Shown one piece after another: positions 54,179 through 63,300 of a stretch of 64,000 nucleotides of DNA. Each line of letters opens with the position of its first letter. Positions within the stretch are counted from its first letter, which is position 1. This DNA comes from Sunxiuqinia sp963677175 (GTDB lineage Bacteria; Bacteroidota; Bacteroidia; Bacteroidales; Prolixibacteraceae): assembly GCA_963677175.2 (NCBI GenBank), contig CAXXES010000006.1, forward strand, positions 434,001 through 498,000, written 5' to 3'. Below the pieces are notes generated by a model, which saw only the letters and a program-made list of their open reading frames with translations, was not told the DNA's origin and made no database searches. The position numbers and the translations under genes are program-made.

Positions 54179-54916
54179 ATGAAAGAAGAGGATCATTTAA
54201 AACACATACAAGATGCGATCAATGGATTGCCTGAAGATTTCAATATTCTTGAAGAGCAAATCGATATTGAATTGCAAATCGCTTATTTTGAGATGGCTCG
54301 GAAAATAAGGGCAGAGTCGACGGATCAATCGACAATGGCCGAAGCAAAAGCCGACTTATATCATCCGAATATCGAACTGGAAGAAAAAAAGCGTTTGTTA
54401 GTTCAGCTGGCGGCGATTGATGATGTGGAAGCCTTTCGGATGATCGAAGCTTTTCATAAACAGGCCGACGACAAAATCAAAAGCTGGTCGGTACTGGCAT
54501 TGCAGGAAAGCCGTATGGTTATTCAAAGCTCTTTGCTGGGCGAGCAACAAGTGTTCATTTCTACCGGACTTGGAGGTAAAGGTCAAAACATCCGCTATTT
54601 TGTAGCCATGATGCATACCGAAGCCAATACTGCATTTAATGAAACTCAACGGAAACTTATTGAAAGCGAGTTTCGTTTTTTCTTATCCGAAAGTGAGGGT
54701 GAACTGGAAGAAATAGCCTTTGATGTTCATTTTGTTACAGCCATTTTCTTGTTCCCGCTTAAGCAAAATCTGCACGCCATTTTTAAGTTGTTTATCGATG
54801 AATGCAATCAATATGGAGATTTTTTAAGTGAAGATGTAATTATTACCAACGTGAAAAAGTTGGATATTGACGAAATAAAAGAATTTATAAAAAAGACAAA
54901 AGATGGAAGAAAATAA
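54179..54916 (+). CDS. Conserved hypothetical protein, helical
   Basis: 245 residues, soluble, no signal peptide and no metal or catalytic motif. It reads as an alpha-helical protein of HEAT-like character: LEEKKRLLVQLAAIDDVEAF, FRMIEAFHKQADDKIKSWSVL, and a later half with GLGGKGQNIRYFVAMM and DEIKEFIKK. I recognise it only as a type of conserved protein of unknown function in Bacteroidota. It overlaps the next gene (thiamine-binding family) by 14 bases, so the two are translated together. A TAACTTTG box at 54152-54159 may be its -7. Confidence 0.7.
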   Translation: MKEEDHLKHIQDAINGLPEDFNILEEQIDIELQIAYFEMARKIRAESTDQSTMAEAKADLYHPNIELEEKKRLLVQLAAIDDVEAFRMIEAFHKQADDKIKSWSVLALQESRMVIQSSLLGEQQVFISTGLGGKGQNIRYFVAMMHTEANTAFNETQRKLIESEFRFFLSESEGELEEIAFDVHFVTAIFLFPLKQNLHAIFKLFIDECNQYGDFLSEDVIITNVKKLDIDEIKEFIKKTKDGRK

Positions 54917-55202
54917 GATTAACCTGGCTTTGCAGGTGCTGCCTCAGGCCGAGGGAAAGAATAGTTATGACCTGGTTGATATTGCCATTAAGCTAATCGA
55001 AGAGTCGGGTTTAACCTACCAGGTATGCCCGTTTGAAACCGTTATTGAAGGGAAATTTGATGAATTAATGGCTTTAGTCAGGCGTATACATCAGGAGCTG
55101 GCGAAAAATGGAACAGAAAAATTAATGACTTACATGAAGCTACAAACTGTATTTCAGCAAGATGTAACCATACAGGATAAGATGCACAAATATAATCGCT
55201 AA
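54903..55202 (+). CDS. Thiamine-binding-type protein (MTH1187/UPF0045 family)
   Basis: 99 residues with the ferredoxin-like fold of this family: NLALQVLPQAEGKNSYDLVD, then IAIKLIEESGLTYQVCPFET with the conserved position before VIEGKFDELMALVRRIHQEL. Members bind thiamine-like ligands or take part in an unknown cofactor task; the evidence for function is structural, from other organisms. The start lies inside the end of the upstream helical protein, with a 14-base overlap. Followed by the tRNA-Arg promoter 15 bases beyond its stop. Confidence 0.85.
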   Translation: MEENKINLALQVLPQAEGKNSYDLVDIAIKLIEESGLTYQVCPFETVIEGKFDELMALVRRIHQELAKNGTEKLMTYMKLQTVFQQDVTIQDKMHKYNR

Positions 55203-55216
55203 AAAAGCCAAAATTA

Positions 55217-55249
55217 TTTGATCCTTACATTCAAAAAGTATTATATTTG
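55217..55249 (+). promoter_or_regulatory. Bacteroidota-type promoter of tRNA-Arg
   Basis: TTTG (55217-55220), 21 bases, TATATTTG (55242-55249): a full match to the TTTG-N19-21-TAnnTTTG consensus. The tRNA starts 16 bases after the -7 box. Confidence 0.88.
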
Positions 55250-55264
55250 CAGCGCTTTTGCAAT

Positions 55265-55338
55265 GGACCTGTAGCTTAATTGGATAGAGCACCTGACTAC
55301 GGATCAGGAGGTTGTGAGTTCGAGTCTCGCCAGGTTCA
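55265..55338 (+). tRNA. tRNA-Arg (anticodon ACG)
   Basis: 74 bases. Acceptor GGACCTG / CAGGTTC (one G-T pair), D stem GCTT/GAGC, anticodon stem CCTGA/TCAGG with loop CTACGGA (anticodon ACG, read as ICG), variable AGGTT, T stem GTGAG/CTCGC with TTCGAGT, discriminator A, CCA not encoded. Confidence 0.97.
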
Positions 55339-55348
55339 CAAAAAATAG

Positions 55349-55380
55349 AAAGCCGCTGAATTTCAGCAGCTTTTTGTTTT
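55349..55380 (+). terminator. Intrinsic terminator of tRNA-Arg
   Basis: Arms AAAGCCGCTGAA (55349-55360) and TTCAGCAGCTTT (55362-55373), one mismatch, followed by TTTTTGTTTT, starting 10 bases past the tRNA. Confidence 0.88.
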
Positions 55381-55539
55381 ATCCCACTCAATACCCAACT
55401 GCCCTGTTTGCGTACGAATGTCCTCATGCTCGCAAAACTTCTCGGTATTTATTCGAAAACTTCCCGTTATAAGTTTTTGAACTTCTCAGCAGATAGTTTC
55501 CACCGGCTGCGTATTACCACCCCGCTTCCATTTATTGTG

Positions 55540-55588
55540 GCACAATTTCGACCGAAATGCCAACCTGGCACAAATTCGACCGTTATAT
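55540..55588. repeat. Direct repeats GGCACAA(A/T)TTCGACCG, possible IS21-type end remnant
   Basis: GTGGCACAATTTCGACCG and CTGGCACAAATTCGACCG occur as direct copies about 30 bases apart. Repeated end motifs of this shape are familiar from IS21-family elements; no istA or istB sequence is recognised nearby, so this would be a scar. Confidence 0.35.
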
Positions 55589-55665
55589 CTAGCGTCATTC
55601 CGGCGCAGGCCGGAATCTGTTGGCTGGTATCGCCATTTCCAAAACATCAGACTTTACCATAGCCT

Positions 55666-55802
55666 GAGCTTAATCCGCTAGCGATCGGCCTGCTGAAATC
55701 TGAAAGGTTTTTGGAAACCTTCCAGGGTACCTCAACCCGCTGACGAATTCACTCAATCCCGGCTTGTTGTACCATTTCGGGTGTCGCGGTTTCCCAACCG
55801 CA
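55666..55802. repeat. Dispersed intergenic repeat, copy B (inverted relative to copy A)
   Basis: Read on the minus strand this matches 41671-41815: GCGGTTGGGAAACCGCGA, AAATGGTACAACAAGCCGGG, GAGTGAATTCGTCAGC and TTTCAGCAGGCCGATCGC line up in order. The central hairpin is in the opposite orientation to the rest. Confidence 0.75.
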
Positions 55803-56056
55803 ATTATAGTATGTCACATAAGGTATGGATACCATACCGCATATGGGAGGGCGGGGAGCCCCTCCTCATTTAGGCTTTCAACCGGCTCACTCCCTATTCA
55901 ACCAATATTGGCAGGCGATGTCGCCTATTTCCGATAAGACCATTATTTGATACAGCCCTTTTTTAGTATCTCAAAATAATGTAATTTGCAAGTGTATTAT
56001 GAAAAAGTAAAAGACAGCGATTTGTCAATGTCTCAATCAATAAACTTAATTAAGTT

Positions 56057-57571
56057 ATGCCTGCTAGGAAAACTCCCGGTGTTTATATCGTCGAAAAAAG
56101 CGCCTTCCCGAATTCAGTAATCCAGGTTGCCACTGCGGTACCGGCCTTCATAGGTCACACTGAAAAGGCTGTCAACGGGAACAAATCGTTACAGAACAAG
56201 CCCTGGAGAATTACTTCAATAGCAGAATTCCACACCTGTTTTGGTGGTGCTCCCTTTCCGAAATCTTCGATCAATGAACTTCCCGGCGATGCACAGGATA
56301 CTCCTGATTTTATTTCCAACAAGAAAAAATACCTATTGAAGCAGGAAAAAGGAAAGTACCTGTTGTATTATAGTATGCAACTGTTTTATGCTAATGGCGG
56401 AGGCCCGTGCTATATTGTTTCCATCGGCGACTATGCTACTGATATCAATCCTGAGCTGATGACTGCCGGAATTGAAGAGCTGACCAGCGAGCAGGAACCG
56501 ACCATGGTCGTCATTCCCGAAACCATGCTTCTGCCCGACGCCGAGACCTGCGCCAATGTACAGGTGGCTATGCTTAACCACTGTGGTTCAAAAATGAAAA
56601 ACAGGTTTGCCATTCTCGATATTTACGAAGGTTACAAAGACCGTAAAAATCCTTCGGGTGACCCCATACCTGGGTTCCGGGACAAGATTGGTACCGGTTT
56701 TCTGGGTTTCGGCGCTGCTTATTATCCCTGGGTCAATACATCAATTATCCAGGACGGGGATTTGAGCTACCTTAATATCTCCAATAAAGATGTTCTCCAA
56801 ACTATTCTTACCGGAGAATTATTTCCTGAGGGAAAGGAACTGGATGAAACGAAGAAAGCTGACATTCAGGAAAAAATCGATATGGTAAAAAAAGACAGCC
56901 TTCCCGATGTAGAAAAAAGCCTGTTGAACAGAACCCTGATCACCATTAGTCCGGCGTTCAACTCCATGATCCGTTCGATGAAGAAGAAACTCAACCTGAT
57001 GCCTCCCGGAGCTGCCATGGCCGGCATTTATACCATGACCGACAATGCCCGCGGCGTTTGGAAAGCGCCGGCAAATGTTAGTCTGAGCGCTGTGATTTCA
57101 CCGGCAATAAACATTACCCACGACGACCAGGAAGAGCTGAACGTTCCGCTCAACGGAAAATCGGTCAATGCCATCCGTACTTTTATTGGTGAAGGTACGC
57201 TTGTTTGGGGTGCACGCACCCTTGACGGAAACTCATCCGACTGGCGTTATATCAATATCCGCAGAACCATAATCATGCTTGAGGAATCGATTAAAACGGC
57301 CTGCAAAGCTTATGTTTTTGAACCCAATGTGGCCAACACCTGGCTCACATTGAAAAGTATGATCTCTAACTTCCTCACCGGCATCTGGAAAAGCGGAGGA
57401 CTGGCTGGTGCTTCTCCCGACCAGGCTTTCAGTGTCCACGTCGGTTTGGGAGAAACCATGACTTCCGAAGATATTCTCGAAGGAATTATGCGAATTACGG
57501 TAATGGTAGCAGTAACCTTTCCCTCCGAATTTATCGGGATCACCTTCCAGCAACAAATGCAAAAATCTTAA
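56057..57571 (+). CDS. Contractile tail sheath protein of extracellular contractile injection type, orphan
   Basis: 504 residues. Start MPARKTPGVYIVEKSAFPNS then VQVATAVPAFIGHTEKA-like sequence are the standard opening of phage-tail-sheath-like proteins of Afp/PVC/MAC-type systems. The middle (PTMVVIPETMLLPD, DKIGTGFLGFGAAYYPW) and the C-terminal sheath domain (PPGAAMAGIYTMTDNARGVW, FIGEGTLVWGARTLDGNSSD, WRYINIRRTIIMLEESIKTA) are complete, including the conserved LVWGARTL strand. Sheath subunits stack around the inner tube and contract to drive it into a target. No tube, baseplate, spike, ATPase or terminator gene is in this window: the next gene is an IS remnant. Intact but alone. Confidence 0.88.
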   Translation: MPARKTPGVYIVEKSAFPNSVIQVATAVPAFIGHTEKAVNGNKSLQNKPWRITSIAEFHTCFGGAPFPKSSINELPGDAQDTPDFISNKKKYLLKQEKGKYLLYYSMQLFYANGGGPCYIVSIGDYATDINPELMTAGIEELTSEQEPTMVVIPETMLLPDAETCANVQVAMLNHCGSKMKNRFAILDIYEGYKDRKNPSGDPIPGFRDKIGTGFLGFGAAYYPWVNTSIIQDGDLSYLNISNKDVLQTILTGELFPEGKELDETKKADIQEKIDMVKKDSLPDVEKSLLNRTLITISPAFNSMIRSMKKKLNLMPPGAAMAGIYTMTDNARGVWKAPANVSLSAVISPAINITHDDQEELNVPLNGKSVNAIRTFIGEGTLVWGARTLDGNSSDWRYINIRRTIIMLEESIKTACKAYVFEPNVANTWLTLKSMISNFLTGIWKSGGLAGASPDQAFSVHVGLGETMTSEDILEGIMRITVMVAVTFPSEFIGITFQQQMQKS

Positions 57572-57724
57572 TTAGCACTTTTCTATAAAATCGGCCATTT
57601 TGCTGAGAGAGCTCGCGCAACTTTGTGACCTGTACCAAACCGAAGGCTTGCCCATCACGGGGCATGAGGGGGTAGCATGCTCCGGATTATCCATATAGCC
57701 TTTTGGTAAAAACATGAATAAAGA

Positions 57725-58435
57725 CTAGAAGCCTGTCGGACTTTAATATATACATAATAATTATTCTCTTTCAATCATGAAAAAATTTATAGGAGCAGAT
57801 CGGGAACAACGGATGCTGATGCCTTATGACCTGGGGGATTGGTTGCCCGATCATCATCTTGCAAGCGTTTCCTTGGACAGATCAAGGTTTGGTTCAAAAG
57901 AGATCTTATTAATAGGCAAAGAGCTTGGACTTGTATAACTTGGCAATATTTACATTGAAAATTGAACCAATCATCTCAACATCAAGAGAAAAGCACAATA
58001 GTTTTTTATCCAATATTTTGAACCCTGATCCGGCAGAAGATATGCCATGTGTTACTCCTGTTGAAAAGATGACCCAAAAATTGAAAAGCCAAGCAGGGAA
58101 AGAGCGATACAAAAAACGAAAACAAACCGTCGAGCCGGTTTTTGGGATCATCAAAGAAATATTAGGGTTTAGGCGGTTTTCATTGAGGGGAGAAGAAGAA
58201 ACAGATGCTGAATGGTCATTAGTATGTTCGGCTTATAACCTGAAACGGTTTTTCAAGATGCAAATGGCATAAAACAGCCATTAATTGCTTTTTGGATCTC
58301 GGAAATCGCTCGGAAATTGAATATTAACAGCGAAAATCAGAGCCAGCCAATCAATGGAAACCAAATTATCGACCCCTAAAGGTCAAAAAAGAAACTGACC
58401 TAAATTTAAAAAATGGAAGTCCGACAGGCTCCTAG
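57725..58435. mobile_element. Internally deleted IS1182-like element with CTAG target duplication
   Basis: CTAG (57725-57728), then end AAGCCTGTCGGACTT (57729-57743); the other end is AAGTCCGACAGGCTC (58417-58431), then CTAG (58432-58435). The ends are inverted with 14 of 15 matching, and the four-base palindromic duplication is typical of the IS1182 group. The element is about 703 bases instead of roughly 1.5-1.8 kb, because the middle of the transposase is missing. It could be moved in trans by a full-length relative. Confidence 0.85.
57777..58272 (+). pseudogene. IS1182-type transposase, central part deleted
   Basis: The N-terminal part from the ATG at 57777 (MKKFIGADREQRMLMPYDLG, DWLPDHHLAS) ends in a stop at 57938. 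The C-terminal part, in another frame, carries the conserved NPDPAEDMPCVTPVEKMTQ and KRKQTVEPVFGIIKEILGFR and NLKRFFKMQMA to 58272. The middle, with most of the DDE catalytic domain, is absent, so no active transposase is made. It lies inside intact inverted ends. Confidence 0.85.
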
Positions 58436-58522
58436 TGTATCTATTTCAATTTAGTTAATTTCACTTGCTGAAACTATTCGACTTGCTTTAAATTAACTAA
58501 TTTGTTTAAGGGAAAATCAACT

Positions 58523-59462
58523 ATGAATTACCAGGAATCCTTTCGCCAGCTCAGGCAGCTTTTAATATCAGATGCACCGCTAATTCAATTTGAAGACGTT
58601 GCTATATATAAGCAAAATTTCACCTCACATTCCCATGAATTATTGCCGGGGAAGGAAAGTTATTTTTGCAATCGCCACAAGCAATATTTTGATGCCGGGC
58701 TTGAATTTGTAAACGAAGTGGGATCTATTGATGACATGGTCCATATTCAAGATAGCGATGTACAGGAAAACCGGAATTTTTCCTACCGGATTTTTATGCC
58801 GAAGTCGAAAAAGCAGGTTGAAAGAGCCGTCTTTCTGATGCACGGATTTAATGAAAAGAACTGGGACAAATATCTTCCCTGGGCACAGTACATCACCGAA
58901 TATACCCAAAGTGCAGTTATTCTTTTCCCAATCGCCTTTCACATGAACCGGGGCAGGTCCATGTGGAGCGAAAAAAAGAAAATGTTGTCGACTCTTCGCT
59001 TTCGAATGTTGACATCAGTATGCGACTTCATTCCAGCCCACAACGTTTTATCTGGTCTGGCCTACAAACATACTACGATGTATGCAGTTTGTCAAACAAT
59101 GTAAATCAGGCGAGAACCTGCTTATTTCACCCGATGCTGATTTTCATTTTGTAGCCTATTCAATTAGGTGCCTCCTTAGCGAAATCCTGAAACTTACAAA
59201 CCCCGACAATTATTTTGACCATTCAAAGCTTTGCTTCTTTTGCGGGGGAGCAGTATTTAACAGGCTTTCACCAGTCTCCAAATACATCCTGGACAGTGAA
59301 GCGAACATTGCACTGTACTCTTTCCTGATAGAGCATATTGAGAAACAGATGGCGGTGGATGCCCATTTGAAGCATTATATCGGGGGTTCACACAATGAAG
59401 GAAAAGTGTTTTATTCCATGCTGTTTAGTCCACAACTTCTATACTGGACATTAATTTTCTGA
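58523..59462 (+). pseudogene. DUF6051-like alpha/beta-hydrolase-fold protein, two frameshifts, 3' end cut
   Basis: From the ATG at 58523 the first frame gives MNYQESFRQLRQLLISD and a hydrolase-like core AVFLMHGFNEKNWDKYLPWA and ILFPIAFHMNRGRSMWSE. At the A-run near 58970-58977 the coding sense moves to another frame (SSPQRFIWSGLQTYYDV), and at about 59080 to a third (MQFVKQCKSGENLLISPDAD, KLCFFCGGAVFNRL, LKHYIGGSHNEGKVFYSM). Joined, the three read as one protein of about 310 residues. The third frame ends at 59462 in LLYWTLIF, where the next gene's sequence begins, so the 3' end seems lost by deletion. The family name is from memory and moderate. Confidence 0.7.
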
Positions 59463-60196
59463 TTGCGGGACTGGCCAGTATCCTTATTTCCTGCGAAGAA
59501 GAAATTGAAATTCCGGAAGGCGATCCCATACTCCCGGCAAATGCGTACGAGCTGGAAGCTACTTCGGCTGTCATTCCCAAAGGGGAAGTTTCAACCGATC
59601 CGCTTTCCGTTTCAGTAAATCCCGTAAATGGAATGGAGCTTTTTAAAGATTACCTGTTACCCATTTCCATTTCAGGTGTTTCTTCTGATTATGAAACCGG
59701 AGAAAGTCTTACCACTGCGTTTTATCTGGTGAAAGCTGCGCTCAAATTTGAAGATTTCCAAGATTTTGACCGGAGCAATTGGAGCGTGTTGGGAGTTTCA
59801 ACGGAAGAACCCGCCGAGGGACCCGATAACCGCGGCGTGGGCGAAGCCGTATTTGACGATAATCTCGGCTCATTCTGGCATACCCAGTGGGCCGGTAGCT
59901 TTGGCGAACCTCCTCACTGGATTGCCATTGACATGGGTGAAGAACAGGAACTACACGGTATCGCCCTTTCCGGGCGGCAGTCGGACACCCCTGAAAAACC
60001 GAAGAACGTGACCATCTCGGTTAGTACGGATGGCGAAACCTGGACCGATATTGCCAATGTTGACCTTGAAGAGACCAACGATGAGCAACGCTTCTTCGTA
60101 AGTACGTTCCTGAACGCACGCTATTTTAAAATGACTGTACACACCAACTTCGGCGATGCTGAATACACACACCTTGCGGAAATCTATGCATTCTAA
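59432..60196 (+). pseudogene. DUF1735 + discoidin (F5/8 type C) surface lipoprotein lacking its start codon
   Basis: The frame is open from 59429 but has no ATG before 59633. Before that the frame already reads INFLIAGLASILISCEEE, a lipoprotein signal with lipobox, so the start codon and basic first residues are missing. Then a BT_3987-like N-terminal beta domain (NAYELEATSAVIPKGEV, LPISISGVSSDYE) and a C-terminal discoidin domain (NLGSFWHTQWAGSFGEPPHW, ITLSG-like, RYFKMTVHTNFGD). Such lipoproteins sit beside SusD in glycan loci, binding sugars at the surface. The 5' break coincides with the broken end of the upstream pseudogene. A non-standard start cannot be excluded. Confidence 0.72.
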
Positions 60197-60215
60197 AAAG
60201 CAATAAAATGAACAT

Positions 60216-60252
60216 AAATGTCCGGGGAGGCAATCTTTCCCGGACATTTTTC
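60216..60252 (+). terminator. Intrinsic terminator between lipoprotein and GH2 gene
   Basis: AAATGTCCGGG (60216-60226) pairs with CCCGGACATTT, followed by TTTT on the plus strand, 20 bases after the lipoprotein stop. Confidence 0.85.
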
Positions 60253-60308
60253 AAATTGAAAAAATTATACGACTTTTATACTCCATATTCAAACCAACTA
60301 AATTAACG

Positions 60309-63300
60309 ATGCATCTAAAATCATTGATTACCTGTTTGTGCAGAAGGTCTTATCGACTGCTGTTCTCGCTTGCTCTTCTTCTTTCTGTTTCAAGTATCTC
60401 ATTTGCAAGTGCAAAAACAAGCTCTACGGACGGATTTTACATTTACAACCAGTTTAGTGGAAAAGTCCTTACCGTTGGCGAAGAGATGCTTTCAAGCTGG
60501 AAAAAGATTGACGACAACGACAAGCAGATTGAATACCTTGGCGGCTGGGATACTTTTCAGGGAAATCCGGGTTACCAAAGAACAGAACATTATTCAACCA
60601 CAAAAGGGGCTGCTGCCAGGTTTACCTTTACGGGAGTGAAAGCCCGCTACTACGGATTTCTTCGTGGCGATTTGGACGTTGCCGAAATTAAAGTAGATGG
60701 CCTGGTTGTTGGTCAGGTCAACTGTTACGAGGGCTCAAAATTCAACGCCGTTCTCTTCGAAACCGACTTGCTGCCATATGGCAAACACACGCTTGAGGTT
60801 AGTTCAACCGGAAAAAAAGCAGTGGACTTTGAAATTATTGTTGACGCTTTTGAATATGCGACCAGTAGCGAAACAATCACCCCAATTCAGCAAAGCGCAT
60901 ATACAGGCGATAACGGCCAACTTTGGAAACTGGTGGATAATGGCGATTCTTATTTCCAGCTCGTCAACCTTCAAGATGGGAAAGCATTAACAGCCGGAAC
61001 CTCTGCAGATAAAGATCTGGTTCAGTTAGCTGCTCCCGCCAATTCCGCCAATCAACTTTGGAAAAAAAGAGAAGGAAGGAGCCACATCAATAGTCTTATC
61101 AACAAAGCCAACGGACAGGTACTCGATTTGTCGGAACGCAGCTATCAGGAAGGAACTATTTGCCAAACAAACACCCTCAACAACGATGCAAAAACACAAC
61201 AATGGGGAGTTTGGAATGCCTCTGAAAAAATCGATGTTGTCACCCCACAATACCAAAATATCTATAAAGTCATTAGTAAAAATGGGCAGGCAATTGATAA
61301 TCAAGAAAAAGCCGAAAACAACAGCAACTTTACATTGAGCGCTGACCAAGCTGTTTCGAATGCAAGCCAACAATGGTCGTTAACCGACTGCGGAAACGGA
61401 TACTACACGTTGACCAATATGGCCAGCCATAAAAATATAGACAATGCAAACGGCTCGCTTGCCGATAGTCATAAAATGGTGCAATGGGATGCCAATCCAG
61501 CCAATCCGAACCAACGCTGGCAACTTACTTATTGTGGTAGTTTCTATACGCTCACGAATGAGGCCAGTGCTAAAAATCTGGATGCGCGGGAAGTTGCTTC
61601 AACCGGTGCGTTGGTTCAATATAGTCCTGATCCGGCTAACACGAACCAACAATGGCAAATAATGAAAGTCGGCAAACGTGAGCATCACGACTGGGAAGAC
61701 GAATCGGTTTTTGCGATCAACAAAAAAGACGGGCATGCGACTTACATTCCTTTTCAGTCGGTTGATGAATTGAAGGCCGATCCAAGTTGGGAAAGACCTT
61801 GGGAAACGCCCGAGTCATCAAACTTTTTACTCCTAAATGGCAATTGGAAGTTCAATTGGGTAAAACAACCTTCGGAACGTCCGCTAGATTTTTATTTGCC
61901 GAACTACGATGTTTCGGACTGGAACGAAATTCCTGTTCCATCGAACTGGGAAATGCAGGGGTATGGCACGCCGATTTACACCAACATCACTTATCCACAT
62001 GCCAATGTGCCTCCTTTTATTGCTCCAAAAGCGGGTTATACCAATGCCACAGAACCCAATCCTGTTGGTTCGTACCGACGAACGTTTACGCTTCCTGATG
62101 ACTGGGACGGCAAGGAAATCTTGCTTCATTTTAACGGGGCTTATAGTGCCATGTATGTTTGGGTGAACGGACAAAAAGTGGGTTACAGCCAGGGGGCGAA
62201 CAACGATGCCGAATTTGATGTGACACCATACATCAAAACGGGTGAAAACATAGTTGCCTGCGAAGTGTATCGATGGAGCGACGGGAGTTATCTGGAAGAT
62301 CAGGACATGTTCCGGCTGAGTGGAATTCACCGCGATGTTTATTTATATGCGGCGCCAAAGGTGCGCGTTCGCGACTTCTTTTTACAATCGGAATTTGATG
62401 GAAACGATTTTAGCCGCGCGACTTTTAAAGTGGATGCCGATTTGAAGAATCATCTCTCAAAATCATCCACGGCGACCAAGCTTGAAGTTAGCTTGTTGGA
62501 TGCGAACAACGAAGAAGTTCTCCTGCTTTCAAAATCTATCGATGCCATTTCGACCAACAGCGAAAAATCGGTTCAATTAAGTGGACAGGTAGACAATCCG
62601 TCCTTGTGGTCTGCCGAAACACCCAATCTTTATTCGGCAGTCTTTACATTAAAAGACGATCAAAATAACGTGTTAGAAGTGCTCTCTGCAAAGTTTGGTT
62701 TCCGTAAAATAGAGATTAAAGATAAACGGGTTTACATCAACAATCAGGCGGTATTTTTTAAAGGAGTAAATCGGCACGACACCCATCCTGTTTTTGGCAA
62801 AGCGATTCCGGTGGAATCCATGATTCAGGACATTGAGCTAATGAAACGATACAACGTGAATACCGTTCGAACCTGTCACTACCCGAACGATCCGAAAATG
62901 TATGCGCTTTTCGATTATTACGGCCTGTACGTTATGGACGAAGCAGATGTTGAGTGCCATGGCAATAATTCTCTGAGTGACAACCCCTCGTGGGCTGATG
63001 CTTTTATTGATCGTATGATACGCATGGTAGAACGAGATAAAAATCATCCATCGGTTATCTTTTGGTCGATGGGAAATGAATGTGGAAACGGACGTAATTT
63101 CTACGGGGTTTACGAGGCGGCAAAAGCGATCGATTCCAGCCGTCCGATTCATTATGAAGGAAAAGATGAAGCTGCCGATTTTGACTCACAAATGTATCCG
63201 AGCCTCGCCAATGCAAAAAGCTTTGATGCGATCGATACCGATCGCCCATATTTTTTCTGCGAATATGCACACGCCATGGGAAATGCCCCCGGAAACCTGA

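Larger units (their letters stand above)
55381..56056. other. Gene-free stretch with insertion-element and repeat remnants
   Basis: About 675 bases without a supported gene. It holds a doubled GGCACAA-N-TTCGACCG motif (55540-55590), a GTCATTCCGGCGCAGG repeat (about 55602), repeat copy B (55666-55802) and an ATACC-rich palindrome (ATGGATACCATACCGCAT, about 55833). Open frames here follow repeats. Confidence 0.6.

Noticed and set aside
55140..55427. Minus-strand open frame of 95 residues
   Set aside because: It is the antisense of tRNA-Arg, giving the well-known spurious peptide ending in GETRTHNLL-type sequence.
58970..59085. Sequencing errors as the cause of the frameshifts in the DUF6051-like gene
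   Set aside because: Not excluded (one shift is at an A-run), but the truncated 3' end and the neighbouring start-less gene make true decay the better explanation.
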